A model generated the notes under the pieces. That model was not told the DNA's origin, searched no databases, and saw only the letters and a program-made list of their open reading frames with translations. From Tuctoria greenei (taxonomy: Eukaryota > Streptophyta > Magnoliopsida > Poales > Poaceae), in assembly GCA_036927565.1 (NCBI GenBank), contig JAYESD010000005.1, positions 152,416,023 through 152,480,022 on the forward strand: 64,000 nt of DNA, written 5' to 3'. Position numbers and translations under genes: made by a program. This document shows, piece by piece, positions 46,223 to 60,600 of this stretch (position 1 is its first letter; each line of letters opens with the position of its first letter).

Positions 46223-48400
46223 GAACTCGCGCTCATCACTTTCCTCCGGGTTAATGTTGACGTGTTTGCCTGGCAACCGTCACAAATGCCTGGGATCCCC
46301 AGGGAAGTGATCGAGCACAATCTGAAGATTTACCCCGATGCTCGGCCGGTGCATCAGAAGCCTCGGAAGCAATCCGTAGAGCGGCAGGACTTCATCCGAC
46401 AAGAAGTGAAGAAGTTGCTCGAAGCAGGATTCATCCGAGAAGTCTTCCATCCAAAATGGCTGGCGAACCCAGTCGTTGTGCCCAAGGCCAGCGGGAAGCT
46501 TCGGATGTGCATCGACTACACCACACTGAATAAGGCATGTCCAAAAGATCCATTCCCACTACCTAGAATAGATCAGATAGTTGATTCCACCTCCGGGTGT
46601 GAGTTACTGTGTTTCCTAGACGCATATTCTGGGTATCATCAAATCAGGATGTCTAGGGAGGATGAAGAGCATACTTCATTCACCACAGTAGATGGATTGT
46701 ATTGTTACACAGCCATGCCATTTGGTCTCAAGAATGCAGCTTCAACTTTTGTACGAGCTATGTACAAAACCTTTGAAGAACTCATCAGAGACATAGTGGA
46801 AGTGTACGTCGATGACATCGTGGTCAAGGTCAAGAACAAGGAGTCCCTCTTGGACACCTTGCAGGCTGTCTTTGACAAGCTGCGGGCCACCCGCACGAAG
46901 CTAAACCCAGACAAGTGTGTCTTCGGGGTTAGCTCCGGAAAACTTCTTGGTTTCCTGGTAAGTCACCGGGGCATAGAGGCTAATCCGGTGAAGATAAAAG
47001 CCATTGAAGACATGCAGCCACCAACCCGCATCAAAGACGTCCAAAAGTTAACTGGGTGTCTAGCGGCCCTCAGCCGGTTCATATCAAGACTGGCGGAACG
47101 GGCACTTCCCTTCTTCAAGTTGTTGAGGAAGTCCGGACCATTCCAATGGTCCGAAGAAGCAGAGAAGGCATTCCAGGAGCTGAAACAGTTCCTCACCACC
47201 CTACCAATTCTGGTAGCTCCGAACCCTGGTGAGCCTTTGTTGCTTTACATTTCAGCTACTGACGAAGTCGTCAGTATGGTTCTGGTTGCGGAGAGACCGG
47301 AACTACCCCATACTCAGGAATCCAGACCCCTTCGGGAGGGTCCGGAGGTTCCTGAAAGTGAGTCTGGGTCCCAGCTCCCAGACTCAAATCCACAAGAAGT
47401 CACTTCAGAAGACCCAGACCCCTCTGAGAGGGTCCAGGTCATTTCTGAAGAAGCCCCGGGTTCCTCCAGCCAGAACCCGGAAGTCCCCGAAGAGAATCTG
47501 GACTCCGCCGACAGGGTCCGGATCAATGAAGAGGAAACCCCGGACCCCTCCGGGAGGGTCTATACCATTCAATGCCCGATATACTTCATCGGTGAAGTAT
47601 TACATGATGCCAATACTCGATATCTAGAGGTGCATAAGCTGCTTTATGCAGTTCTTATTGCCTCCAGGAAGCTCCGACACTACTTCCAAGCTCACAAAGT
47701 CTCGGTGGTGACCTCCTATCCACTTCGAGCGATCTTGCATAATCCCAATTCAACTGGGAATATTGCAAAGTGGGCAGCAGAATTGGCTGAATTCAATCTC
47801 GAATTCATTCCGAGGCAAGCAATCAAGAGTCAAGCGTTGGCAGATTTCGTGGCGGAATGGACTCCCTCTCCATCAAACCCTGGGGGCCCCAACGAGCAGA
47901 AGACAGAGCATCAAGCTCCAACCTTCACCGAGCCTCACTGGACCCTCTACTTTGATGGCTCCATGCAGAAGCAGGGGGCCGGAGCTGGAATCCTTCTCCT
48001 TGCACCGACTGGGGAGAAGGTAAAATACATGGTGCACCTTGACTTCAAGGCAACCAACAACATGGCGGAGTATGAAGCACTCATCTATGGACTAAAGGTG
48101 GCACTATCATACGGTGTCAAGCAACTGCTGTTCAAAGGAGATTCACAGCTCATCATCAAACAAGTGAAGGGTGAATGCTCCTGCAATAATCTCCAGCTAG
48201 CTGCTTACCTCCTTGAAGTCCAGAGGCTTCAGAAGGACTTTGAAGTCCTAGACCTCCACCGTGTTCAGCGTGCCCACAACACTGAAGCTGACGAACTCTC
48301 GACCAAAGCGTCAACCGGAGCTCCGGCTCCAGACGGAATCTTTGTCCGGAGGTTGTCAAAACCCACCCACAGTTCAGCCTTCCGAACTGAACGAAGGGGG
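46223..48400 (+). pseudogene. pol: Tat-B reverse transcriptase and double RNase H, long open frame
   Basis: The frame is open from 46223 to 48580 (the first Met is at 46262). RT carries CIDYTTLNKAC (about 46510), FLDAYSGYHQI (about 46616), the catalytic YVDD at 46805-46816 and FGVSSGKLLGFLVS (about 46920). The first RNase H (about 47225-47850) is interrupted by an insert of roughly 100 residues rich in Pro, Glu and Ser (about 47305-47565) that carries a repeated DP-S-RV motif. A second, archaeal-type RNase H follows (LYFDGSMQKQGAGAG, NNMAEYEALIYGL, FKGDSQLIIKQ, about 47945-48290). The double RNase H is a mark of the Tat lineage. The frame shifts near 48390, before integrase. Confidence 0.92.
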
Positions 48401-49762
48401 CGAGATCAGCATCCCGAAGCTGACGGTCCCGATGGCCCTGTTACCATGGCAGCCATCAAGGGTCGTAGGAGCTACCGGAAGCTCCGAGCAACCCAGCACG
48501 CAAGACTCAAATGCTCAAGTCAGTTCCGATGCATGGATCTCGGAGATCTGGAACTACTTGAAAGACAACATCCTTCCTGACGATGATGTATCTGCTGACC
48601 GGGTAGTCAGATTGGCTAAAAGATACACGCTGGTAGAAGGGGATCTCTACCGGCGCGGTGCCAACGGCATCCTAATGCGGTGCATCACAAGGGAAGAAGG
48701 CTGCGAGCTCCTCGCAGAAATCCATGGAGGCGAGTGTGGGAACCACGCATCTTCCCGCACGCTGGTCGGAAAAGCCTTTCGGCATGGCTTCTACTGGCCT
48801 ACAGCGCTCCAGATGCCACTGAGCTGGTGAAGAAATGCGAAGCATGGCAATTTCATGCAAAGCAAATTCATACACCTGCTCAGCCTTTACAAATGATACC
48901 TCCTACATGGCCCTTCGCTGTGTGGGGGATGGACATCTTGGGACCCTTCCCAAGAGCCGTCGGAGGTTACAAGTTCCTGTACGTCGCCATTGACAAGTTC
49001 ACCAAGTGGCCGCAAGCAACTCCAGTTGTGACGATCAACAAGGAGTCTGCTATCAACTTTCTGCAATCCATTATGAGCATATTTGGAGTCCCGAACAAGA
49101 TCATCACTAATGGGACTCAATTCACAAGCTCCGCATTCCAAGGATATTGCAAAGACCTCGGCATACAAGTTTGCTACGCCTCCGTAGCTCATCCAGTCAG
49201 CAATGGCCAAGCCGTGAGAGCAAATGCAGAACCTTAAAGGACTCAGAACGCGCACCTATGAGCGCTTGAAAAAGCATGGAGCCAAATGGATCGAAGAGCT
49301 TCCGCCCACTTTATGGGCCAACAGGACTTCTCCAAACCGGTCAACCGGAGAAACACCCTTTTTCTGGTGTACAGAGCTGAAGCAATCCTTCCTCCGGAAA
49401 TCACCTTGGGTTCGCTCCGAGTCCGGACCTTCGACGAAGCCGCGCAGGACCAGCTCCGGCGCGAAGACCTAGACCTCCTCGAGGAGGGAAGGTGCCAAGC
49501 AGCTGTTCGGAATGCCCGATATCGCCAAGCTCTACAGCGTTATCACCAGCGGCATGTACACAACCGACAGCTCGAGGAAGGCGATCTGGTGCTATGGAGA
49601 ATACTATCCAGAGAAGGGTTAAACAAACTCTCCCCTGGCTGGGAGGGGCCCTTTCGAGTGATCAAAGTATCCCGTCCCGGAAGCGTTCGCTTGGCTACCG
49701 AGGATGGGACACCTCTCCCAAATCCTTGGAACATCGAGCACCTCCGTAAGTTCTACACTTAA
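48401..49762 (+). pseudogene. pol: Tat-B integrase, two catalytic residues lost
   Basis: The zinc domain starts normally (HGGECGNH, about 48723) but one cysteine has become Trp (CEAWQFH, about 48840), and a deletion near 48812 shifts the frame. In the core the first Asp is present (48932-48934). The second Asp codon is deleted (IITNGTQF, about 49105), and the Glu is Val (NGQAVRAN, codon 49214-49216). A further frameshift near 49235 separates the C-terminal domain (49290-49762), which ends HLRKFYT with TAA. This integrase could not work. Confidence 0.9.
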
Positions 49763-51024
49763 TACCACGGAGGTGAGTCTTGAGTAACTTGAGATGTATG
49801 TTATAGAGTCATTGTACAGAGTCGGGTAGTTCCTCCGGGAGAGCAGCCGGACCTTTCCCGAAAGGTTTGCAAAGCTCATGCAGCACTTGTCACAGTCTCC
49901 GGACTAAAAGTGTGGCTAACTACCCTGGGTCAAACGAGAAACCAAACACACCGAGCCTGGTTCCGTACCCTAAGAGTACTTGTTTCCCCTGTACCTCGGA
50001 CCTATAATGAAAGACATCTTCATGTGAAATAGACTTCACGTGTATTCATTTTGTGCAGGCTCGACATTTTTATTTTTCTCTTTCTTGTCTATAACAGAGA
50101 CGTGCAATTCTTAAGAAATTTTTAGTTCGACCGGTTTATATACGATTCGAGTTGTATTGTCAGATCTTTTGGACTTAAATATCGTTTATGGTCAACTCAC
50201 CTGAAAGCCGCCAAGCCAATCTAGGGCCGGAGTGCGCTATCGACTTAGCCTGGTCAAGCACCCTAAGTACGCCACTCTACCTACACCCCGGCAGGCCAAA
50301 GTAAGGCGGGTCCATGGACAATTGGATCAAAGAGAAAGGACAACGCATCCAGTTGTATTTAAAATCGCGTTCAACTTAAAATTTTCTTGAGAATCGTAAG
50401 CCGCGACGAAATTATAGACAAGGAACGAATTTTACTATTTTTCTTGGCTTAAGTGTGCCGGAAAAATAAACTCTACGTTGATGGAGAAAAGCCGGAGCTA
50501 ACCAAGCTCCGACTCCCCCAAGGGGGTCAACCGTCGGCGCTGAGTAAAAGATGGTGAGAAGACCCCGTAAATGGAGTTTGTTGCCAACAAACCAAGTGTT
50601 GGCAAAGGTCACTGCCGGAGCTACTAAGCTCCGACACCTTGGAGGACTAACTATCGACGCTCTACGTGTTGATAAAGGCTATTGCCGGAGTTACCAAGCT
50701 CCAGCGATGGACAATGCCGGAGCTTCTAAGCTCCGACAACTTCAGGGGACCTTCACTATCAAAGACTTCGGACCTAAATTCTACAAGTTCGGAGCAAATT
50801 CGTCTTCAACAAAACTCAATATCCTTTTGGTACATGTTCACAATCAAATTGTGTACATCTACCAGGGGGCCAAGTGAAGATAAAGATGTTGAAGACAAAA
50901 AATGAAATTCGCAAAAATTTGTGGATTTCATTCATCTGGAGACAGGAGATTACATCTGGAGACAAGGGATTACAAAATTGAGGAAGAAGAAGAGAAAATA
51001 CAAGTGAGAGCTAAAGAGATGGTC
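49763..51024 (+). other. Tat-B spacer with an array of CGGAGCT/AGCTCCG dyads
   Basis: Non-coding. Dyads lie at 50493-50511, 50616-50633, about 50685-50704 (imperfect) and 50718-50735 (8-bp arms, 2-bp centre). A separate 8-bp hairpin TTGCCAAC / GTTGGCAA is at about 50580-50605. A 20-bp tandem duplication (50933-50952 and 50953-50972) is absent from Tat-A. Confidence 0.65.
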
Positions 51025-54000
51025 CTAGACCCTACGGAAGAACTCGGCGACCTTCTGGGCGACCTCCGACACATTGGCTCGGGTAGCTTCGCCTTCTCCT
51101 TCGACGGGGCCTTCAAGCACCGGGTCCAGAGGAAATTGAGGGTTCCGGCTGGTGTAGCACGTCAGCACATATTCTGTGACGTTCCTCGCCAGGGATTGCC
51201 CCTCGACCTCCAGTTGGTCCACGATGACGTCGCCCACCTTGGAGAGCTTGCTACCTGCTGCGCTCAACGCCTGCAGCGAAAGGTCCGCCTCCGGCTCCGG
51301 ATCATCCGGGCGCACGGGGCTGAAACCCATCGGTGTCAGCGCATCATTGGCCTTGCCCAGGAACTCCCAAATCTGCAGGGAGTCCGCCGTCCTCAGACCC
51401 TTCACCTCTTCCAGGGATCTCTTGGCCGCGGTCAGTTCGGAATTCTCACGGGCGAGGCGCTCAACTTCTTTGGCGTTTTGCTGAATCTTTGCAGAACCCG
51501 CCTCTCAAGTCTTCCGAGCTCCTCCTCCCGGAGGTGGATCTTGTTCCGACGATCGACCAGGTCCTTCTCCCTAGCCTCCACTTTCTTCTCCCGCGCAACA
51601 AGGGCACACTCGTATTCGTAGAGTTCCTGCCCCCACACCCAGGTCTTCTCCTCTTCCTCGAGGCAGCGCTCTTCCAACTTCTTAGTGCGCTCCTCGAGGC
51701 CCTTGTCAGCCAGAGCCACTTTCTCAGCAAGCTCCTCTTCCCGCCTCAGGACGTCATCCCGCAGCTCCAGGAGTTTTTGCTCTTCGTCCTCGAGCCGTCT
51801 CTCCCTCCCTTCGAGTGCCTCTCGGCGCTTGATGAGTGCGGCATTGATGGCCTCAAGCTGTTCGTACCGAGCATTGGCCGCGTCGTTGGCAGCCTTGGCC
51901 TGATCGTGGATCTCCCAGGATTGAGCGTCGAGGGCATGAGTCATGCTCTCCCTTTCATCCAGCAGCTTATCCCAGTACTCCAGGCGGATCTTCTCCCGCT
52001 TGATCCACTCCTTGCCGTCCGCTAGCCTCGACTGCGCCAGCTTAGTCTCGAAGTGGAGCCGATTACGCCACTGCCTAAGGGTTTGGCGCTCCTCTTCAAG
52101 AGCCTTGCTGTCGTGGAAGAAGGCCAGTTGGACCTGACGCAGACTAGAGCAGGCGTTGTCGATAGACATCGACAGCGGGATGGGCTCCGGACCTGCTGGG
52201 GTCTCCTCCGCTGGTTCCAGCGGGTCTTCACATACAAAAATTGGGTCCCACTCTACGAGAGCGGAACCCTGAGCTTCCAAGGCACTAGGGCTGTCCTCCG
52301 GGATGGCCTCAGTCGCCATCGAAGAAGGCCCCGCCGCTAAGTCTTCATTCACCCCCTCGGGCAGGGGGCCAGCGACTTCGCTTGGGCACTCCGGCTCGGC
52401 CGCAGGTACCATCAACGTCATCGCCTCCGGAACAGGAGCTGCTACAGGCTCCGACCGGGATACCTCTTCCGAGGGAGGCTCGAGCTCCCTCGCCTCTTCA
52501 ACCGCCAGCTCTGTGACTGGCGCTCCAACAATAACCGGCTCAGCGAGCGGTACTTTGGAGGTAACCGGCTCCACTGCCGGAACTACCTCGACTTCTGGCT
52601 TGCATGCCGGAGCTTCAGTCACCTGCGGCTCAATCGCCGGGGCTTCGACAAGTTCCGGCTCCGAGGCCAGGACTACTACTTCTTCCAGCTCTATAGCCGG
52701 AGCTTTCACTACTGCAGCACCAGGACCCGGAGCTTCAACCTCCGAGACAAGTGCCGCTGGCGTGTCTTCACTCCCGTGGTCCAGCTCTACCACGGGAAAT
52801 TCTGGGGACGAGTCGAGGTTCATAACCACGACAGCCGGCGCCGGAGCTGTCGCAACCTCAACCACCACCTTGTGCGGCACTGGGACAGGAGCAGAAGCTC
52901 CCACGGCCTCAGAAATCGTGGTCGAGGGTGGAGCTTCACTCCCCTTCTTGGGGACGCTGCAGAGGATGGATAAAGAAAATTAACAAACAATCGCTACAAC
53001 TAAAAAGTTAACCAAGGTAAAGATCAAAAATTACCTTGGAAGGCTTCCGCACCAGCTTGCGCGGAACCTTTTTCCCGGACGTTCTGTACTGGCCATGGTC
53101 GGCATAGGAGCTCCGGGAGGCCCCCCAGAACTTTTCGCAGCCACGGGCGTTTCCCGGGTCGAGGCTCTCCTCGATCGGGAGGAACCCCTGGACCTGGAGG
53201 CTCCCACCGCCCCAGGTGTCGGAGTCGTGCACCCGGAGCTAGCACCCCCGGAGGGCTCCACCACGGGGACAGACGCGCTCCGGGAGGATCCCACTGCAGG
53301 AACAGTCTCGTTCTGGGAGGACCCCACCACAGGGACAGTCGCCACGACGGCAGAAAATCTTCCCCCCTGGGGAGAAGGAACCGAGGTGGAAGTAGCGGGC
53401 CTGACGGATCTTCCGTCGGCATGTCGTAGCTTCCTCTTCCGACTATCCGGCTCCTCCGCCAGCTCCTTGCCCTTGCCGATGACCTCGACCCTCGGCTGTG
53501 GAGCAAGGACTGAGCCGTCTTCGGGCACCCCGGGGATTGCCACCCGGGTGGTTGGTCTTCTCTTGACGACACCAAGGTCGTCAAGCGCGGGCATCGTCCG
53601 CCGGAGCTCTCTACTAAACTCCACTTCCACGTTCAGAGGGAGAAAGGCCGACGGCGGAGTCAAGTAATATCTATCGACGTCGATGCCGTGCTGGAATTTC
53701 TTGAGGTGGAATTCCAAGGTCTTCCCCACCATGTTGGACTTCAACCCGGTCTCAACCCGGTCCTCGTCCATCACGCTGTTGAGAGCCCAGGCGAGCTTCT
53801 CCCTCCTCTTCAGCGGCGCCCACCTGTTGGTCAGGAAGTTGCAGAACACCCCCTGGGGAGTCAATCCTCCCTCCACGCATCAGCGGATCCTGGTCAGGGC
53901 AGGGTCGAAAGCTTCCGCCAGCACCGGAACTTCACTCCATATCGACGTGTCGATGCCAGGCAGACCGTCTGGCAGCTCCAACCGCTCATGCTCCTCCACC

Positions 54001-54485
54001 CTGACGACTATCCAATCTTTCTTCCAGTCATCCCACTTCCCAGAAGGGAACGACCGGAGGTATTTGAATGGGCACTTCTTGCGCTTCACGAAGTAGTAGA
54101 AGCCAATATACTCATTGCTCCGGTCGGTGGTTTGAACGGTGAAGAAGGTTCGGAAGAGCTCGACGCAGGGGGGAATGCCCACCCACATCTCGCAGAAGTG
54201 GACAAAGATGGACACGAGGAGAATGGAGTGAGGGCCAAGGTGGTATAGCTGCAGACCATAGAAGTCTAGCAGCATCAAGAAGAAAGAAGAAAAAGGTGGG
54301 ATCAGCCCCACCATGGCGTACAAAGAAAAGTACACCATCTCGCCAGTGCGCTCCTTCTCAAAGGGGAGCTCCCCGCCGGCACGGACCAAGCGGTTGAAGA
54401 AGTCCGAGGACCACCCCATGAGGGCCCGGACCTTCTTCAAATCGTTGTCGGTCTTCGGGCGACTCTCACGCAGACCCAACTCCAT
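51025..54485 (-). pseudogene. Tat-B antisense gene: Transposase_28-like domain and coiled coil
   Basis: The start is Met of MELGLRES (54485-54483). Exon 1 (54485-53035) encodes the Transposase_28-like domain (GEMVYFSLYAMVGLIPP, then FYGLQLYHLGPHSIL, about 54180-54340), the block FKYLRSFPSGKWDDWKKDW and a Ser/Pro/Arg-rich region. One TGA at about 53880 interrupts it where Tat-A has a Gln codon. A 78-bp intron (52957-53034) is followed by exon 2: an Ala/Pro/Glu/Val-rich stretch (about 52300-52900), a coiled coil of about 230 residues (about 51500-52150), a 1-bp deletion near 51493, and the conserved C-terminus ending at 51025. About 1,120 codons would be expected. The role is unknown. The same architecture occurs in Tat-A. 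Confidence 0.82.
52957..53034 (-). other. Putative intron of the Tat-B antisense gene
   Basis: The minus-strand donor is CCAAG|GTAATTTTTG and the acceptor CTCTGCAG|CGTCCCC. The exon frames (phase 2 into AG-C) join without a stop. The intron is shared with Tat-A at 19745-19824. Confidence 0.72.
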
Positions 54486-55017
54486 CGCGGCACAGCTAGG
54501 CAAGAGAAGAGGAGCAAAGTACGAGTCGGGAGTTTGAGCGCAAGATCAGATGAGAGGCGTAAAGAACTCCCGACGGTGCGCGCTTTCCTTCTTAAGTAAG
54601 CCCTCGCAACGCTTGGATGGAAACCGCAGAGAAGTCGAAGATACTACTCAAGAGTTCAGCCCAGCCGATGACAAGAGGGCCCGGGACCACCCCGACGATC
54701 AAGTCGAGGCTCTTACCCAGGCGAACGGTTGTCATCACGAGGCGGGAAACCCAAAGGCGGCGGCCTGACAGGGCGCGCGGAACCGATACGGTTTTCGTAT
54801 CGGGAACCGGCGACCTTCAATTGCGTGAGATCCGCACGTCAAAGATTTCATCTGCCGCCTGAGGTACGCCACGCGGCGGGATCTAACTGTAAAACCTTGA
54901 CAACGGCACCTCCGAAGACCCTTGAAGACCCAGTTCAAGAGTCGCAAGGATGGACCCACCTCCGACGGAATGACTTCACCCCAGTGACCTTCCTCGGAGA
55001 TAGGTCCAGGGGGCCAC
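54486..55017 (+). other. Tat-B 3' untranslated region and polypurine tract
   Basis: It parallels 21213-21747 of Tat-A. The tract with CCAGGGGGCC lies at about 55006-55015. No supported gene is seen. Confidence 0.6.
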
Positions 55018-55848
55018 TGTCGGTACCCTAAAAACCGTACACGCCCTGAGGTTACAAAGATCTCGAGGGAAGGCCGTCTACTTGGATTGAAGACCCTCGG
55101 AGGCCCACTTGTCAGACATGACCGGACCTGCTTCTCCAACATGGTTAATCCCTAGGTCGCCACGTGTACTGCCAAACCGGAGCTACCGCCCACAAGGCGG
55201 AAGCTCCGGACCAAGTACCGAAATGGCACCTCTGGACTTAACCCCTGACCGAGAGAAGCTCCGGACCTGACACGTGTCAGATAGCCCCGGAGCTACCTGC
55301 TTCCCACAGCAAGCTCCGGGGCTGCCACGTGTCCAAACGTCGGAGCTTGCAGCCTCTAACCTCCGGAAGACCTTGTAACGGCTCCGGATCTTCAAAGGAG
55401 AGCCAATGACTTCAAGACCCGATTAAACGTCATTAATGACACTTAAACGGACGATCTTAACACCTGTAACGGCACTGTCGGAGCCCGTTACAGGATCATT
55501 AACAACAATTAATCGTGTATCAATACTAGTAACCGCCGGGGCCACATGTCGGGCCAGGCTAGCTTGTAACGGTCTGTCCTTGTACTATAAAAGGACAGGC
55601 TGACGATACACACAGGGGACAGACGTTCACAGAGGTGGACAAGCAATCATACGTGACAAGCTAATACAACAACAACACACCCATGGAGTAGGGTATTACG
55701 CTCAGGCGGCCCGAACCACGTAAATCCTTGTGTCTCCTGTGTTAAACTGCAATTCACCTTCTTGAGTTTCCGCGCGCCCACACCGAACCACAAACTCCTT
55801 CAACACTTTTACCAGTGTCAGGAGATCTGCCGACTCCAACAGTCGACA
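55018..55848 (+). repeat. Tat-B 3' LTR (831 bp)
   Basis: It runs from TGTCGGTACC to CGACA. It contains the G-box palindrome TGACACGTGTCA (about 55268) and TATAAAA at 55586-55592. Confidence 0.95.
55572..55600 (+). promoter_or_regulatory. TATA box within an inverted repeat, Tat-B LTR
   Basis: Arms GTCTGTCCTT (55572-55581) and AAGGACAGGC (55591-55600) pair over 10 bp with one G-T wobble. The 9-nt loop GTACTATAA holds most of the TATA box. See the perfect, differently sequenced stem in the solo LTR. Confidence 0.65.
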
Positions 55849-57614
<1,766 letters not shown>

Positions 57615-60600
57615 CTTAGGTGAAGACCGCAGTTGGATGTATACTAGTTGAAAGAGCAAATCTTGTGTTCACTAGGATGAGTGGTTCGTCAAGATAGATG
57701 AAATTTTTGATCGAGCAATTTTGTTGTCAACAAATGATAAGGTGCAGCTCCTATGTACGAATTGCTGGAACACCAGGTTTTTGAACAGAACGGAACTTTC
57801 AATACAGTTGTGTCAAAATGATTACATGCCACATAATGAGGTGTGGACCTTCCACGGCAAGACTAAATCTCGAGTCGTAGAGGAAGTGGAAGAGGATGAT
57901 GATAGCACGGGGGTTGATAGGATGGATAAGATGATAGAAGCTATAGAAAAGGAGGATCCTCGTACAATGGAGGCAGGCGAGTTCTTCAAGCTTCTCAATG
58001 CATCAGAACACACGGATATGACCCTCCTTGCTTTCATGATCAGATTTATGGCAATTAAATCTAAGTACTTCTTCTCCAACAACTGCTACAACGATCGCAT
58101 TACATTGATCACAAATATATATCCACAACCTCACAAAGTGCTTAAAGATATGTATCAGTCAGAGAAATTGATATGTGGTCTCGGTATCAAATATGAGAAA
58201 TTGACGTGTTCCCAGGCAACTGCAAGCTATTCTGGAAGGAGCACGCCAATGAGAACATATGCTTGAAATGTGATAAATCAAGGTAGGTCAAAGTTGTTAA
58301 TGACGATAACAATAATGTGATGATAGATGTCACACATAAGCAGCTTCGTTACATGCCCATGACACCCTGGTTGAAGTGGTTGTTTCTTTCAAAAAGAACT
58401 GCAAGACACATGAGATGGCACAAAGGTGTACGTCAGAGCAAACCATTCTTGATGCACCCATCCGACAGTGATGCAAGGAAGGTGCTGGACCGTTTCGATC
58501 CAGATTTTTCTCGTGATGTGAGAAATGCTCGCATTGGTTTAGTGGCAGATGAATTCTCTCTATTCAGTACAAATACCCTATCATACTCTAGTTGCCCCGT
58601 CTTTATCATTCCATACAACCTACCACCGGATTTTTGTATGAAGTGTGAGTTTATGTTCCTCAGCCTCATTGTGCCTCGGCCGGATCATCCTGGGTCACGT
58701 CTAAACATGATGTTGAAACGCTGATCGAAGAATTGAAAATGTTGTGGACATAAGTCGAAATGTACGACTATTACAAGAAGAAGAAATTCAATCTTTGAGC
58801 TGCTTATTGTGGTCAGTCCATGATTTGCAGGCATACGACATATTTTTCGGATGGAGCACTCACGGTCGTCTGACGTGTCTGATATGTTCTTTGGATACGG
58901 ATTGATTTCAGCTTACTCATGGAGGCAAGATATACGACTTCGATTGTCACAGACGTTGGCTGCCTCCGAATCACATATTTTTAGGCAATAGAGGCATGTT
59001 TTCAGAAAGGACACCGTTGTCATGAAAGGACCACCGAAACATCTTGACGGGTTAGAAGTTTTTGATATGTTGGACAAACTACTGCCAGATGAGGGTCGTC
59101 CTGGATATTTTGTAGGTTTCGGAGAGAAAGACAATTGAACTCACATATGTGGACTTTGGGAGCTACTGTATGTGAAGTCATTGATTCTAATGCACAATAT
59201 TGATGTCATGCATCACGAGCATAACATGGGCAAAAGTATCATGAGCACATCATGGATATGATGGCAAAATGAAAGACATTATAAAACCTAGACATGATTT
59301 GGCAGAGATATGTAACTGTCCAGCTCTTAAAATCTCTAAAAATGGTGGTAAGCCACGTGCTTCTTTCAGTCTTTGACCTAAAAAAAGAATGAAGTCATGA
59401 AATGGTTTAAAACTTTGTAATTTCCAGATGGTTACGCAGCTAGCCTGAAATGAGCCTATCTAAAAGACCATGGAAACCTCAGTAGTTTGAAGAGTCATGA
59501 TTATCACATAATCATTGAAAGACTCGTACCTGTTATGTTTTGGGGCCTATCTAAAAGATGTGGCGTGGAAGGTTGTAGCCGAGCTTAGCCATTTCTATAA
59601 ATAGCTCTGTTTAAAGAAATCAAGATAAGGATGATGGATAAGTTAGAGAAGAAGATACATGTACTATTATGTAAGATGGAATTTATTTCCTCCGTGTTCC
59701 TTCAATCCAATGCAACATCTGCTTATCCGTCTTCCATTTGAAGCTAAAGTTGATGGTATTATGCAATACAGGTGGGTGTATCACATTGAAAGAGCGCTAC
59801 GATATCTGAAATAAATGGTTGGCAATGGGGCAATGGTGGAAGGGTGTATCGCTGAAGCATTTACTCCTAATAAAGTAGAATACTATTAAAGTGTCTACTT
59901 TGCATAAGAAGACAATGTCAATACTTCGGCGTTGCGGTACAATGTGGAAGAAGCACCACCTTGTAGCGATCTCTCCATTTTTCAAACGAGAAGCACTACT
60001 GTACATAGCTACACGACCTACGATTGGTAGCTACACATCCTACATTTATGCTAATCAACATATTTTGCTACACATATATTTTAAAAAGTGTTTTTCTATT
60101 CACCGGTTCCACAGACAAAATTGGTCACATAGGCATCAACCTACGAGCAAGCAAGTAGAAGGGATGCGACGAGATGAATAAATGGAGGACCAAATTTCTT
60201 ATCCGATTTTCAGATTATGTAATACTCTCTCGTCTTCTTTATATTCTAAATTACGATTATTAAGGAATTATTGCTATAAGTTATGATCATTTTGGACAGT
60301 GCGTGACTCACGACGTCCATCAAGATTTGCGGCAGCTAACTTATGGATTGTTGAAAGTTTGAAGCTATGGTTGAATGGCATAAATGACTTCCGATTCCAT
60401 ACAACTCAATTTGAAGCTCTTTGTCGTCTCGTGGCAACATGAAATTCTGGAGTTGTGACGAGGGCGACTGACTCTCAAGGGCCTGAAACCAATTACTATG
60501 GGATCATTAATAAAATAACTGAATTTACTTTTATCAAAAATAAGAAACTTCGAGTTGTCTTCTTTGACTGAGATTTGTTTGATAGCAATCATGGAACTCG

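Larger units (their letters stand above)
44405..55848 (+). mobile_element. Tat-B, 5'-truncated Tat-lineage retrotransposon
   Basis: It is the same family as Tat-A along its length. The 5' LTR, primer-binding site and start of gag are missing. It keeps the complete RT-RNase H region, an integrase, the antisense gene and the 3' LTR. The right end is followed by GAAGG, which would be its target duplication within a Copia LTR, but the left flank has been deleted. Confidence 0.93.
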
